DNA from: Epiperipatus broadwayi | Lineage: Eukaryota > Onychophora > Udeonychophora > Euonychophora > Peripatidae | DNA: 64,000 nucleotides | NCBI GenBank assembly: GCA_028023455.1 | Contig: JAQFVV010012499.1 | Coordinates: forward strand, 1,432,584 to 1,496,583 | Reading direction: 5' to 3' | Shown here: positions 30,625-43,500 of the stretch, in pieces | Layout of the letters: the number at the start of each line of letters is the position of its first letter | Position numbering within the stretch: the first letter of the stretch is position 1 | Notes under the pieces: model-generated | Database searches by the model: none | Seen by the model: the letters and a program-made list of their open reading frames with translations, nothing else | What the model was told of the DNA's origin: nothing | Translations under genes and position numbers: made by a program

Positions 30625-31300
30625 AAATGCTAACTTTCCCACAATTCTGTGATCCTAACATTTGCTTCTTGCCTGTTAATTAAGTCATGTTTATATTTGT
30701 ATATTAGCATAGCTTCCTTTATTTTTCTTTTATTGCTATTTTTTTCAATTTGCAATATTTTTACATTATTAAAATTGAAGTCAAAACCATAAATACATGA
30801 TTTATTATGGTTGTAAAAAAAGGTGAAATATTATTATCTACTATGCAATTTTGTTCCAATTTTTGAACTTGTTTTAATAATATCAAGTATTCTTTAGTTC
30901 TTTTTTCCAATGTACATCTAGATTCACCTATATATCCACTGCTGCACCTACATATCCATTTATAAATGACACAGTTTTTATTTATAAATGATGTTTTATC
31001 TTTGGAGTTATTTATTAAATTGTTTAAGGTAGGAGGTGTGTAAAAATACCTTTATAAATTTTCCTTATAAAATTTACTTGATCATTTGAAATATATGAGA
31101 TTGATATCCATAAGATTTAACCTTAATCTATTTCAGTCATTGCTTTAACTTGAAGTCTATTTAAGGTTGTCAGACAAAGATGATAAATAAGTGAATTTCT
31201 ATTTGTTGCTCTGTTGTAGTGTTGTCTAGATAATAGATTGTTGATATTGTATTGGGTTGTTTAAATATGAAAACTTTTTACATATTATTGGAAGTTAGGA
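30625..31300 (-). pseudogene. Penelope-like element remnant: RT thumb and GIY-YIG endonuclease
   Basis: On the minus strand 30976-30914 reads NCVIYKWICRCSSGYIGESR, which holds both halves of the GIY-YIG motif (VIY and GYIGESR) with the paired cysteines typical of PLE endonucleases. It continues with TLEKRTKEY. After a single frameshift in an A/T run near 30821-30828 it reads NKSCIYGFDFN, then NSNKRKIKEAMLIYKYKH and DLINRQ. This supplies the conserved RKIKEA (catalytic Glu) and terminal N, and ends at a stop near 30630. Further upstream (about 31215-31080) a weaker RT-thumb match with stops can be read. PLEs encode an RT fused to GIY-YIG and retrotranspose by nicking DNA. This copy is 5'-truncated and inactive. 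Confidence 0.8.
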
Positions 31301-32510
31301 TTTATTATACTTTATATATTGATTTGTTTGAAAAGTTTTAAAAATAATTGTTTGGTAAAAAACCTGTAAATAGTTTATCTTTGCCCATTGTAATAAAGTT
31401 TATTTAAGCTTCTAGGCAGAGTTAATTTCAACATATTTCAGTTATGTTTTACAGTCTATTTAAAAGTCTAAGATATGGGTAATATATGAGTTGTTATTTC
31501 TGCCTAATTGTGGAATTGTCTTGCCAACTGAGATTCTATTCAATTATTTGTGTATGAGAGCTGTGGTTATGCAATTTACATCGAATAACCAGTTATCTAG
31601 TCGTTTGTACTTATAATAATATATATACACACACATAGTGAAACGGTTACACCTGTTTCATCTATTATCAAAGATAATAGTATATATTTGTTGTACTCAG
31701 ATGGCGTGTATTTCTTAAATTTTAAAAAATTTTGCTTATAATATTGCGAGTATGTGCGTATATAATCGTCCCATTAATATAAAATTACAATCTCAAATAT
31801 TTATATACGAGCATAGTCTGTTCGATTTGTTAAAACTGAATAAACATAACTATAATTAAAATTTATCTATATCATAGCATAATAAGTTTAAATTTATAAT
31901 ATTACTTATTTTTCAAAATTCTTTCTAAATAATTATTTAAGCCAGTATTCATTTTGAATATTTCCCAAGTTAGATAATTTTCAATTCTTTTGTTTGCTTA
32001 AAATTACAAGCAGAAAGTTTTATCAGTTTTGACATTTCGTTCCAAAAATAAACCTTTCTGGCCAAAATTTGACCTATTTAAAAAGTATAACCAATTATAA
32101 TATTCAGTCAGGCATAAATCTATACAAATTGCTTGTGACCATTTATCTTGGAAGTATATCTTTTAAAACCGAAGTCAATTAAAACAATAGAGTCTTTCCA
32201 AGTCCAGATTTAGCTATATTTAATATTTTACTAAACTGGATATTTGGTTAAGGGCTAATTTGAACTGGTCATCTCGTGATGTGGCAGACTCAGAAGTAGG
32301 AGGTTACCTGTCAAAAATATAATATAAAAAGGGTCCAAAATAAGCATAAAAAAAAACCTCTCTCTTCCATCCATCCATCATCATCCGTGTTAATTTTTTT
32401 TGTTGCTGAGAAATTTGTGCTTGCTACCAAATTTTATTTCCGAAGACCAGAGTTAACTAAGAAAACTGTTCCTGCCGTTTAGACTGCTAAATCTAAAAAA
32501 ACCCATCATC
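31301..32510. other. AT-rich DNA, possibly more decayed PLE sequence at its left
   Basis: 31300-31620 lies upstream of the PLE remnant on the minus strand and may be older RT sequence, but I cannot read a convincing motif in it. 32290-32460 shows nothing recognisable. Confidence 0.4.
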
Positions 32511-32517
32511 CAAGCTG

Positions 32518-32782
32518 CTATAAAATGACCGCTGGCTAGAGGACACAGAGACAGCCGTTTGCTCTTCCACGAGCGGCTACCGATGAAAGAAGACCTCCAC
32601 CATGCCCATCACAAAAGAAAGAACCTGTACCTGAGAGACCAGATTGTTCCTGATCAGAGAAATGGAGAAAGCTGCCACCGACATAAATTCACGAAGTTAC
32701 ATCCAGACTAAAACCTAAGAGAAGCCCAGCCTGACTGAATATAAAGAGAAGCGCATTGAACAAGGCCTTAATGACTTTACGG
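32518..32782 (+). promoter_or_regulatory. TATA-like box, GC-richer leader and possible splice donor
   Basis: CTATAAAATG at 32518 is followed by about 250 bp of clearly higher GC and then ACGGTAACTC, a reasonable splice donor (GT at 32782). No long frame is present, and the best ATG (CACCATGCCCATC near 32600) stops after about 10 codons. The layout resembles the segments at 4.7-5.3 kb and 59.9 kb. It could be a retroelement LTR/leader or a non-coding first exon. Confidence 0.3.
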
Positions 32783-33254
32783 TAACTCCTTTCTACAAAA
32801 TATTACATTTCCTAACTAAAACGTATACTAAATGAAAGCTAGCTAAATAAATGACATAATTTATAATATTTCTAAATGTTCCACTAAAATGTTTATCGTA
32901 AAATGGTTTAAATCTTAGAACACACTCAATTCTTGCTTGATCATTAATAACTTTAAGTAGCCGTTGATCATTAATAATTTAAATAATCACACACATCTAG
33001 TTTCTATAAAACCATACTATAAATTTTTATGTCTAAATTATTATCTTATCGATCATTTTATGCAATCCTTATATTTTAAGTTCATGTTTATTGATTTATG
33101 CTGTGTTTTTATCAGAACGGAGTCTGGTGTGTTAATAAATTATTGGGGGGAGGGGAGTGAGCAATTACTTTTATTATATCAATATTGCGATATAAAGAAT
33201 ATAGCTAAGACTCTTTTCTGAATTATATTTGTGCTAGAGTGAATCGAACCAGTT

Positions 33255-33715
33255 ATTTAAAATCTTTTGATAAACTTATTTTAAAAGGTATATTTACGTA
33301 TATTATTTAAAACGAATCTTTTTCTCCAGTTAATTGAAAATGAAAATGTTTTGCTAAAGTTATTTAAAAGGTATATTTAGCATCTATTATTTAAAATGCA
33401 TCTTTTCTAAAGTTATATAAAATGAAAAGGTTGCTAAAGTTAGTTAAAACGTATATATTGCGTAGGCTATTTAAAACACAGATTTTGCCCAAGTTATTTA
33501 AGAATTATATTTGCGTAAATGATTTAAAATATGTATTTTGCCAGTTATCTGAAAAAGTATATTTCACGCAAGCTATTTAAAATATAGATTTGCATTCGTT
33601 AGTTAAAACCCATTTTTCATTATTAGTAAGGTCTATTTTGACGAATTATTTAAGATGTGTAATTTATTTAAACATCAAAATTTGCGTGAGCTATTTTATA
33701 ACTCACATTTTATTA
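33255..33715 (+). repeat. Degenerate minisatellite, about 10 units
   Basis: Roughly every 40 bp a unit resembling AAGTTATTTAAAAGGTATAT followed by TTGCGTA recurs (for example near 33277, 33350, 33420, 33480, 33540 and 33580), heavily mutated. No frame is maintained. Confidence 0.7.
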
Positions 33716-34004
33716 TTTAACAATCCGTTTGATATTAGATCTAGTTATACTATATAACTAATGTCCCCAGTTATATAAGTAGCTATGCAGAAAACCCTTA
33801 AATCAGATTCTCATTATCGCCATCATTTTATCATTTAATAATCTCATTTATGAACTGACCGGTGGTAGTAGCACTGAAGAAGCTAAGATTTTGGCGTAAT
33901 TAAATTTATTAAATATTAATTTAGCGTTGCGAATGTATTTCTAATTTGCATAAAATGCATATCTACTTGCTATGTCTATAATGGCCCATCTCAAGATTGT
34001 TCCA

Positions 34005-34095
34005 CATCCAGGCACGCCTCGAAAGTTTAGGCCCCTGCGACAGTTCTTCGTATTTTGTCAAGTCACGCCTCGCAAGTTTAGGCAAATGTGACATT
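34005..34095 (+). repeat. Two-copy short repeat, unit CACGCCTCGMAAGTTTAGGC
   Basis: The 20-bp block occurs at about 34013 and 34065, each followed after a few bases by TGCGACA or TGTGACA. It sits in a GC-richer patch (33960-34370) whose origin I cannot assign. Confidence 0.75.
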
Positions 34096-34618
34096 TATCC
34101 TTGTATAACGAAACCAAAGCGTTTCCAAAGGGCTTATAAGCCAATCTTCTGTTCTTAATAAAAAGGCCTCTTCCATTGTAGCAAGCAGATCGGTTAGGGA
34201 ACCGTTTACTAGGTAATAAACCCCATTAAGAATGCATTCGAGCCGCACTTATCTGATAGTATAGTTTCTAACGCACTAGAATCTGACGTTCCCCTGCCAC
34301 CACATCTCAGTTCAGTTTCCCTAGAAAGTGACTTCGGCTTTGATCCGACCTAGAATCTGAGTTAATGCATTTATCTGTATAACAATATTATATCACGCAA
34401 ATATCTATAATATGATTTTGAATATATTTAAAATATAATCTTAAACTTAGTCATTATAATATTTTAAACGTGGCAACAATGATATAATCTTCAACGTATT
34501 AGTAATATCTAGCATTTATCCATCAACTCGATTACTCTAGCTAACTATAACCGATTTCAAACATATAAAACATGGCATGAATTACAACATGAAAGGTGAC
34601 ATAAGCTTACTAAGAGTC

Positions 34619-34747
34619 TATTGCTTTGTAATATCATTTTATACCCTGAGAAAACATACTCAATGCTTTGTAATAATATTGTTTTATAACTCTGAGCATG
34701 CATTCATTGCTTTGTATTATTATTTATAACCATGAGAATCCACTCAC
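34619..34747 (+). repeat. Degenerate tandem repeat, three units of about 45 bp
   Basis: Units begin TTGCTTTGTAATAT, ATGCTTTGTAATAATAT and TTGCTTTGTATTATTAT, each followed by TTTATAAC/CC, then TGAGAA or TGAGCA. Confidence 0.8.
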
Positions 34748-34869
34748 CTGCGTGTGAGCTAGCTGTACACAACCTACTATGCTTGGGTATTTATTGTTAT
34801 ATTAAATTTATGAAATATAAATTTGTCTCAGCCTCATTACTTGCTCATTATCTTAGGAATCACTAGTTA

Positions 34870-35165
34870 AGGTATATAATAGAATATGTAATAAGGGGGG
34901 AATGTCTCATGTTTTACTGCTTTGCTATTGCTGGAACGCGATCAGAGATATCGAGTGTAACCTCAGGCATGTCATTCGCAATGGGTTGACTTGGAAGCAC
35001 GAGTGAGAGGGTTGAGGTATGATCAGACGTAGGATATTACTATCCCGACTTGGTCAGCTTTTGGTTCTCTGGCTTGGACTCTCAGTCTGTTGAGCAAATG
35101 TACAAACCTGACCGTTACAATAGATAGATAGATATTGCAAATAATAAATCTCTGTCTTTAAGATC
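34870..35165 (+). other. GC-richer block ending in a polyadenylation-like signal
   Basis: From AATAAGGGGGGAATGTCTCATG to GTACAAACCTGACCGTTACA the composition is clearly richer than the flanks. A short GATA run, then AATAATAAATCTCTGTCTTTAA with an AATAAA hexamer, follows. This could be a solo LTR or retroelement end, but I did not find a matching second copy in the window. Confidence 0.3.
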
Positions 35166-36056
35166 CTTATCTGGTAATCAATTCCTAGTCATAAAATGAT
35201 AGAATCAATCTTAATCGATAACACCTCATATTCCACATATTATTAAAAAAAATATACACTAAAAAAACGTATCTTATGCATTTAATATTTAATTGATTTT
35301 TTAAAAAATATTAAGTTAAAAAATGGATTAGAAAGATTTTGTTTACAGCAGCTTTCGATAATTTTCTAATTTATTAGCAGTATAAATAATATAAATTAAT
35401 TTTAATTAAAAATGAAAAGTAGAAAGTTAAAAAGTTAATTGCTTAATTACATGCCAATCTAAAAATTAAAGAATTATTCTTTTCTCACTTTGCTTTTGCA
35501 AAAAAAAAAAAAAAACATTATTTGCTCATTAATTTATTTTTTAGCTTAATTATAATTTTTAAAACATTTTACTTTTCTAAAGCATACAATGTGCATATAT
35601 ATGTGCATATATATATATATATATATCAAATTAACAAATAATATATAAATAATTTTTGAAAAATCTTTATGTTTACTGCTGATTCAAACAAGTTCAACTA
35701 AACTGTGAAATCTGGCAATTAATGTGATCTAGTATTTTCAAATATGTACCAGTTAATCTTACTCTATAATCAATATATTTTTATTAAAACTTTCCATTAA
35801 TTTCTTAATTTATAGTCATTATTATGTATTATATTAAAATCTTCAAAATGTATCTGATTTTTCTTCTTTCTTTGTTAAACATGATAAACATTGCATTTAT
35901 ATACATTTTGCATATATATTACGCATTTATAACATTCCTGTATAAAAGCAAATCAACTTTTCCATTTTAAATATTATATAAATTAATACACTGTACAGGT
36001 TTACACACACCTGCCATATATAATGTAATATAAGGGATTCAAACTCAGACTTTCAC

Positions 36057-36487
36057 ACAACCCTCAACTCTCTATGCCATCTCATATTGCTGACCCACCT
36101 GATCATACACATGTTGAAAAGATAAATAATCACTAATATATGTATTTCATGCTAAACCAGTAATCATTAGTTAGTCCACATTACTATGTCACACAAATAT
36201 ACAATCAGTGCTCAGCTTTATATTAAGATAGCCAATTTTCATACTTTAATGGACAGGCTTCAAACTACTCTAACCCCCCACTCTTCAGCCATCCATTTCA
36301 TTGAAAATATGATGATGGAAGAAGATTGGCGATCTTAATATAAAGCTGAGCACTGATTGTATATATGTGTTATGATAGTAATTTGGATTAGCATGAAACA
36401 CGTATATTGGTGCTTATTTATCTTTTCGACATGTGTATGATCAGATAGGTCAGCAATATGAGATGGCATGAAGAGTTGAGGGTTGTT
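36057..36487. repeat. Foldback element, arms about 170-180 bp
   Basis: 36057-36238 (ACAACCCTCAACTC, GCCATCTCATATTGCTGACC, GATCATACACATGT, ATACAATCAGTGCTCAGCTT) is the near reverse complement of 36322-36487. The loop of about 85 bp carries ATGGACAGGCTTCAAAC. A transcript would form a long imperfect hairpin. A one-armed relative lies at 25440-25660. The arms differ by scattered substitutions and small indels, so it is not a recent duplication. No coding content. Confidence 0.9.
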
Positions 36488-36489
36488 TT

Positions 36490-39400
36490 AAATATTATAG
36501 AAATTTTTGACATTTTCTTCAATTAATTATGTGTATATATATATGCGTTTATAATATAATTGGATATCGTTTATGGATATAATAATGTTCCAGTATTTAA
36601 AAGATCTGTTATTATATTTTTTATTTGTAGATCATTTTACTTTCATAATGTGACACAGCCAAATTACACATTTTAAATATGCATATTAGTCACAAATGCC
36701 ACCCTTTTTTCATTTTAATATCTGCTTCTTTATATATTACACATGTCTAGAAATATAACACAGAAGAAAATATATTAATTAGTTTTACAGCAATTAGAAA
36801 TTTATATGACAGATTCACACCTTTTAAAAAGTATAATCTAAAATATAAAATAATACATTTTCTGTGAGATGTATGTCATTTTTTAACAGCAAATCTTATC
36901 AAATGTCATTATCATTCATTTTGGATTTAGTCATATAAAGTTATATTTTTATTATTATAGTATATATAACATTTAAGTTAATAATATCACGTGTTTTAGA
37001 CAATTAAAGGAGTAGGCGTTATATATCCATAATTAGAAATTTGTTTTTTTTTGCGACTTTTTATGTAAATATTTTGTTACTAAAATTAAAGTTGTTCTTT
37101 ATTTCTAATAACTTCATGACATTTTCTGTGCTTGTTACAGTAGTTTATGCCATAAATATTTTTAAAATACATCTGAATTCACTGAAATATCATACTGTGA
37201 ATCTATAATTATTTTCATTTCCAACATCATCTTTTTGCTTTTTGCTAATTTTGTATTTCATATTATTTAATAATGTTCATGTTTAACCACTCACTATATC
37301 TTACTTTAAAATATTCAAATTCTTAAATACAAGGATGCAAAGAATGATACAACAAGAATTCAGGGTGAACTCTACTAAAAAATTATCAATATAAATTGCT
37401 ATATAAAAAAATAAAACAACAACAAAAAAACATAACAACAAATAATACTAAAGAAAAAGCTATTTAAAAAAATTACTTTTGTTAGCAGGGTAAAAATTGT
37501 CATGATACTAATGAAGCATTTACCAATCTATCACTATTGACTTTTAACCATAAGGACCTAGACAATGTAATGTATAGACAAAATAATATAACCAAAGGCT
37601 TTTATTTGGGAAATTGCAAATAATCACACTACTATATCATTAATAGCAATTTACGATGAATGCCAGTCCATAGTAAAATGCTGTCACATACATTATTTCT
37701 AGTGATTAGCATTTTAGATGCTTGTCATTTCAAAAACAAAAAATAAAATTTTCCATTGTAAATGTAATGAAAAGAGTATTTTTTATAATTGCCATTTAAA
37801 TCTTTCATTAGAATATCTATTCAAATTGAACCAAATCTATTATAGCAGAATAAAATCAATATTTGAAGTTTCAATTATTGCACCCATTATGTTCAATCAC
37901 TTTTTAATAATTAAATTAAAAATAAGTTGATGCAACAAATTTTTTTGATAAATAGATATGATCTTTTATACTGTGTATTAAAACGAAGATTGAAAAAAAG
38001 CAAATGTAAGTTTTGCATCCACATATGTGAATAGCTGATTGTTACTAGAACCTGAATCTTATTTACCACTATTGATGTAGAAAAACTAGGATAACTATTT
38101 ATATGGGTGGCTATTATTTTTAGCTGATACAGAATTTAAAACTCTTATAAAAGAGAAAAATATAGTGGATAATTCATTTGACAATTTGTGTTTGTGATTG
38201 ATATATTTTGCAAAAGTATTTAATACAAAAGAAAGCTTTGTATGCAAGGCATTCTTAGGATTCCAATAGTCTTTTTATTATCAGGTGAAGTGTATTATAT
38301 CTGGATAAAACTTTACTGCTGGAGAAATCTATCTTATGCCAGTATCAAAAATATGTAGGACATAATGTTGAATATAGTTTGACTGCATTACTGTATCATT
38401 TCATAACAAAAGAACACTTACTCATAAAAATATATAAACGTTTTACAAACATTAAAAAAGATTTCATAGACACTATAATCCTTAAGATAAGGAAATACTT
38501 AGATTTTAGTAAATTATTACCAATTTCTGATCAGTGATAAAATGTTTTGAATGCTAGACTGCTTTGAGATGTGACTGCTTTTATCAATTATTGTTTTTGT
38601 GTAAGTAACACTTGATAAAAATGTGTATTTTTTGACATTATTCCAAATATAGCTTTTTTGTATCTGTAACACTGAATAATTATTTAATAAATATTTGTAA
38701 AATTATAATAATATGAGCAGCTCATTGTATAAGTTGTACACGTGAATTATAAAGAGTTACAATACAATGGTCATAAAATTAATTTCAGAGAAACATTTTC
38801 ATCAGCTATGCCAAACTCTCAAATATCCCTAAATATAAATCAAAATAGGTTTGAATCTTACTTATAATAAGACATTTTTATTTTTTTTAAATTATGATAA
38901 AGTACATACAGTTATTAAATATTATGTTTTTTATTTAAATAGGTATATACATAATAATATTATGGACAGGCAGAAATTTATAATCAATTAAATTTATAAT
39001 AATCTTGGCATGAATATATGTGCAAATTAAAAATTGTAATCATACAGAATATTAATAAAATGTTAATCAAATATCTACCATTAATTTATAGTAATTTGAA
39101 TTGTTTCTCAATATTTCTACTTCTCAAATAGAATTAAAATTTCATCTGTAAAAAAAATGATTAAAAACCTCACTTTCAATAATACTTTTTTCCAATTTAT
39201 AACAATAAATATATTTAACAATTAATCCATGACTAGTGCAAGCTTCCAAAATTTATGTGACAACCTGAAATATAAGTGAGGGGTGATAGTTTCTTCAGAG
39301 ATATACCGGAATACAAATACAATGAGAGAATTAAATTAGAGAAATAATAATAATGAATTATTATATATTGAATATTAGAAATAAAAGTAGAATGATGTGT

Positions 39401-42240
39401 TGAGATAAAGTTAATGAGGACTTTATACCTATAAACTTGGAGAGATTAATCAATAATACAAAGAAGATTATTTAAAATGGACTGATCAAATATGCAATGG
39501 GGAAATTAAAATAAATTTGATGGCAAGAATGACATTGCTGTTATTTATTCACAAATAAGCTAAACTAATTTTATAGATATATCACTATTTGATAATCATA
39601 AAAAATAATATAAATATGGGTTCAATTCAGTTATTGTTAAGATGATTTGTGAATAAAGAAATGACAGAAAAGAAAAGTAAAAAAAATATTGATTTATTGT
39701 GCAAAATAAATGTGTGAAATTAATGTTGTCTCTTCTCACTACTGTAATTATTAGTATTAATCCATAAAAATAATAAATACACTGATAAGATCTGTATTTT
39801 GATATTAAAATGCACATCTATAAATACCCATAACCAACCACATTATTTATAATACTCCACTTATGTATGTGACTAATTATATTTCATGACAAGTAATGCA
39901 ACATCAAAATTTAGATCAGTGGTGCCAAAATATATGACTTTTATTTATTAAATGATCACAATAAATAAGTATTATTATAAAATAATACGTACATATACAC
40001 ATGATATGTAATATTAAACAGAACCACCACATGTATGCCGCATATTAAAGCTAACGATGTTTATTTACTAGAAATATTTATAATTAAACCATAAAAACTA
40101 ATAGAAACAAGTTTCAACGATCCTTAATAAATGAGAATCATTTTATCCCTGCCTCATTAAAATTGATTTTTTGATGTACTAGTTACATAAAGAAATGTAT
40201 TGGTATTGTATAAGAGTTATTTATAATACATAAAGTATAACATTAGTAAATAAAATGCATATCAATTATGTATGTAAATTAAAAAAACTTCAGTATAATT
40301 GAATTATATAAAAATAGTTGATCTTTGAAATATGATTTTCAATAGCTTATACAATTTTTATTATTATTATTAAAATATGATTCTTAAATACAAAATATTT
40401 TTATGTTTATCTGTGAAGATTACATCCATACCACACAGAGAGCATTAATTTCAATTTCACACATATTATTATTATACATTGAAAATGATGTTAATCATTT
40501 ATTGAGAAATCTGTTGTGTTACTCAGCAGATAGACTAAATGTTAATTGAAAAACAACTAAAATCGCTATTTCTTTAAATACTTTGGAATATACATATCTG
40601 CATATACTTTTTTAATTTTGTATCTTGACAAACTTATAGTATATTTTGTATATGATAGAATTTATTTTTATGAGATTTTTAATTTTAAAATTAAATTTAT
40701 CTTATAATTTGTAATAGTAGCTGCAGTAGACGGATAATTTTTTGTAATATTTTATCCATAAAAAAAGTAAACAAATTTTTCCATCAAAACAAAACCTCTC
40801 ATTCGTTTTAATGCCTTTTTTATTTTATAAATTAATGGCACAAGACATATAATTTATTTATTTTTGAATATACAAAAAAATCAAAAAATGTATTGAAAAT
40901 CATAAATGAAAAAAAAAACAAAAACATTTGATTTGGGTTACAAACATTTTAATAAACTAAAAACATTTTGACTAATAATCAGAGATTTTTTTTTTTAAAA
41001 AAAGAAGAATAAATAAATGAAAAAAAAATCAGATTATATATATAAGTAATTTTTTGAATCAGATGTTTTTAGAGTTTTTATCAATATACATATATAGGAT
41101 GATATATATGCATGCACACATTTATAAACAATTTCACATTTATTAATTGTCTGTCCAACATTTGTATTTCCTTGCAATGTTTCCTTTAAATAATATATAT
41201 AGGCACTTTCTAGCATGAGAGATCAAACAGAAAAAAATATTATCCGCTAATAAACATTAATGATAAGATCATGACGACAAGGTGAAGGTATTTTATCATT
41301 TGATAGAATATACTTGTCATATCAAACAAACTGCTTTTTGTAAACATGCTTTTAAGAAAATTCATTTTTCACACAAACATTAGATTTCCTTTTTTCATTT
41401 TTTCATTGAGTAAAAGTTTAAAACTAGCATGGATATAATAGTTTACAGACAGAAATTCTAATAATTTTACTATATTGCTACAGAAATCCCCTTCCCAATA
41501 ACATTAAAATTAATATATATATATATATGAATATTTATTAGGTTTATTTTATTTTCTACTGCACAGTCATATTATGTTTAAATATATATATAAACAAATT
41601 TAGTTCCATGATAATAATTATTAATTCACAATAAATAATACAACTATTTTTCACGTCAACACTTTAAAACTTTAAGCAAATTAAAAATAAAATTCAGTAT
41701 TTTTTTCTTCAAAAAGTTGACTTTAGTTAATGTAAAACAACGAGTAAATGAATTAGGCAATATTAAAACAAGAAATAAAATAGGAAAGGAACCCATAAAA
41801 TTTTTAATACTCTATCAGTTTATTACGATAAATACAAAGAATTCTTGTGACCTCTTTTACTATTCCTCTGTGAGATAATCTAAAGAAACATTTATGCCAA
41901 AGTTAGTGACTATTCATTACTTTATGTTGTCTGTTGAAAAAAGGAGTTTACAAATATCATAACAAAGTTATCAGAGAAAAACATGATATACTTTTAAAAT
42001 AAATATAGTCATGATTATATTCTATATTACTCATTCCCCATAAAATCAAAATGTCACATGCTTTGAAATGGGCAAAATAAATATTTGGCTTCTACCATTA
42101 TAATAATGGTCAATGTCACCTAAAAATTATAAAGAAGTTTCATTATTGTAAAAGCAACAAATAACAAAATTTTCTAAAACATGGAAATTTCAAAAACCAT
42201 TAAATTAAATCAATTGTTTTATTTTTCCAATTACTACTTA
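36490..42240. other. AT-rich DNA, no recognisable gene
   Basis: Frames at 37718-37930, 39596-39817 and 41034-41216 are short, low-complexity and match nothing I recognise. No tRNA, transposon end or tandem array was seen apart from short TA runs (41515, 41584). Confidence 0.45.
38291..38540 (+). other. Unidentified open stretch of about 80 codons
   Basis: Read from about 38294, roughly 80 codons run without a stop through QKYVGHNVEYSLTALLYHF and IKKDFIDTIILKIRKYLDFS to a TGA near 38537. For this AT content that is longer than most chance frames, and the residues are less low-complexity than elsewhere. Upstream (38165-38290) another frame gives VIDIFCKS and MQGILRIPI, faintly like the 'DIF..LN.lN..MQG' block of hAT-family transposase-derived proteins. 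I would call it possible decayed transposase only. Confidence 0.2.
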
Positions 42241-42265
42241 TACCATTGATATATATATATTAATC

Positions 42266-42877
42266 GGCTTAGTCATTTAATTTAGCCAAAGCGCCAACAG
42301 CAAAATAATAATAGTAATAATAAAAAGTCAGCTGTCACATGACTTATATATAGCTTGCATTTAACAATATGTAAACTTAAGAGCATGCTATAACTCTAAA
42401 CAAGCTTTTTTTTATTATGATAAATGCTACTACAAGAGAAGGCATTCAAATCATCTTTATCTTAGATTGTTCCCATCCCCAGACCGGTTTCGACCTATGA
42501 GTCTCTTCAGTGAGGAGTTGTGACACTAGATTCAAAAAACCAACTCAAGCTAAGCATTTATCTAAAGGTATTTCTCAAGAAGAAGATCTAAACCTTTAGA
42601 CATCTGCATGTCTTTAAAGTCAGCTCTCCAACTGAAAAAATATATGGGCCTGAACTTAATTCAGATACTCCATATATTAATAGGCTTAGCCATTTAATTT
42701 AGCCAAAGCCCAAACAGCAAAATAATAATAGTAATAATAAAGTCAGATGTCACATGACTTATATGTAGCTTGCATTTAACAATATATAAACTTAAGAGCA
42801 TGCTATAACTCTAAACAAGCTTTTTTTATTATTATTATTATGATAAATGCTACTACAAGAGAAGGCATTCAAATAAG
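42266..42877 (-). mobile_element. Retrozyme-like repeat, 1.5 units of 417 bp with a hammerhead
   Basis: 42266-42452 and 42683-42877 are direct copies (GGCTTAGYCATTTAATTTAG through CTACTACAAGAGAAGGCATT), offset 417 bp. They flank a unique segment holding the minus-strand hammerhead at 42476-42516. This is the layout of a tandem retrozyme with one whole unit and part of the next. Short segments such as CCTGAACTTAATTCAGATAC match the 46-48 kb repeat (CTGAACTCAATTCAGCAC), so the two families share an ancestor. Confidence 0.75.
42476..42516 (-). ncRNA. Hammerhead ribozyme, type I, intact core
   Basis: Minus strand, in order: stem I strand TCCTCA; core CTGAAGA (fits CUGANGA); stem II GAC/GTC with loop TCATAG; core GAAA; stem III AC/GT with loop CG; cleavage site GTC; stem I partner TGGGGA (six pairs, one of them G-U). 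All catalytic residues of the hammerhead consensus are present, including the G-C pair at the base of stem II. Predicted cleavage is after the C at plus-strand 42482. The very short stem III resembles the newt satellite and other animal retrozyme hammerheads. Confidence 0.8.
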
Positions 42878-43259
42878 CTTTATAAAAGTTTTAAGAATAA
42901 GGTTACCACTAATATCTCATCTCTCATATGTTTTTTCATACAATTCCTAAAGCAGTTAATTTCAATCTAGACTCATATTCAATAATCTTGAGTAATCAAT
43001 AAACACTTGATGATATAGTAGTATAAATTTCCCTATTCAGACTGTTTCTGATATTTTCCTATATCAGTGAAGACTATAATAAATATTAAAACTAATGCAT
43101 TACATGCACTTAGAATTTTTTTTATTTCTTTACCCTATTCAAAATAATATAGCTCATGAAAGCATATCAGTAGGGATATGAAAATTCATGTAATAATGTT
43201 GTTTCTATTAGCCATTCTAGTCAAATGAGAAGAGAATTACACAGTTGTATAGAATTGAA

Positions 43260-43500
43260 GTTTCAAAAATATATAAACACTGATCTGGTATCAAATCTTT
43301 ATAGCTTTGTGAATGAGTGAGCCAGGTTTAAAACCTTAAGATTTTTTAATATTTTAAATGTAAAAAAGTAGCACACTTAAATACATTAGTTATAAATTTA
43401 AATCTTAGCATTCAGTGATAAAGGCAAATTGTCAAAAAATGATGAATCTGAAAGTAAGAAATTTATAGAAGTATACCAGCTGGTATCCATTGATTATATA
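43260..43500 (+). repeat. Diverged retrozyme-family copy
   Basis: ATATATAAACACTGATCTGG matches the ATATATAAATACTGAACTGG block of the unit at 46.05 kb. TGGTATCCATTGATTATATA matches the GGCATCCATTGATTACTCT block of the 46-48 kb units, in the right order. The hammerhead segment between them is not recognisable. Confidence 0.45.

Noticed and set aside
33870-33905. CACTGAAGAAGCTAAGATTT resembling a ribozyme core
   Set aside because: No GAAA core, no closing stem; chance match.
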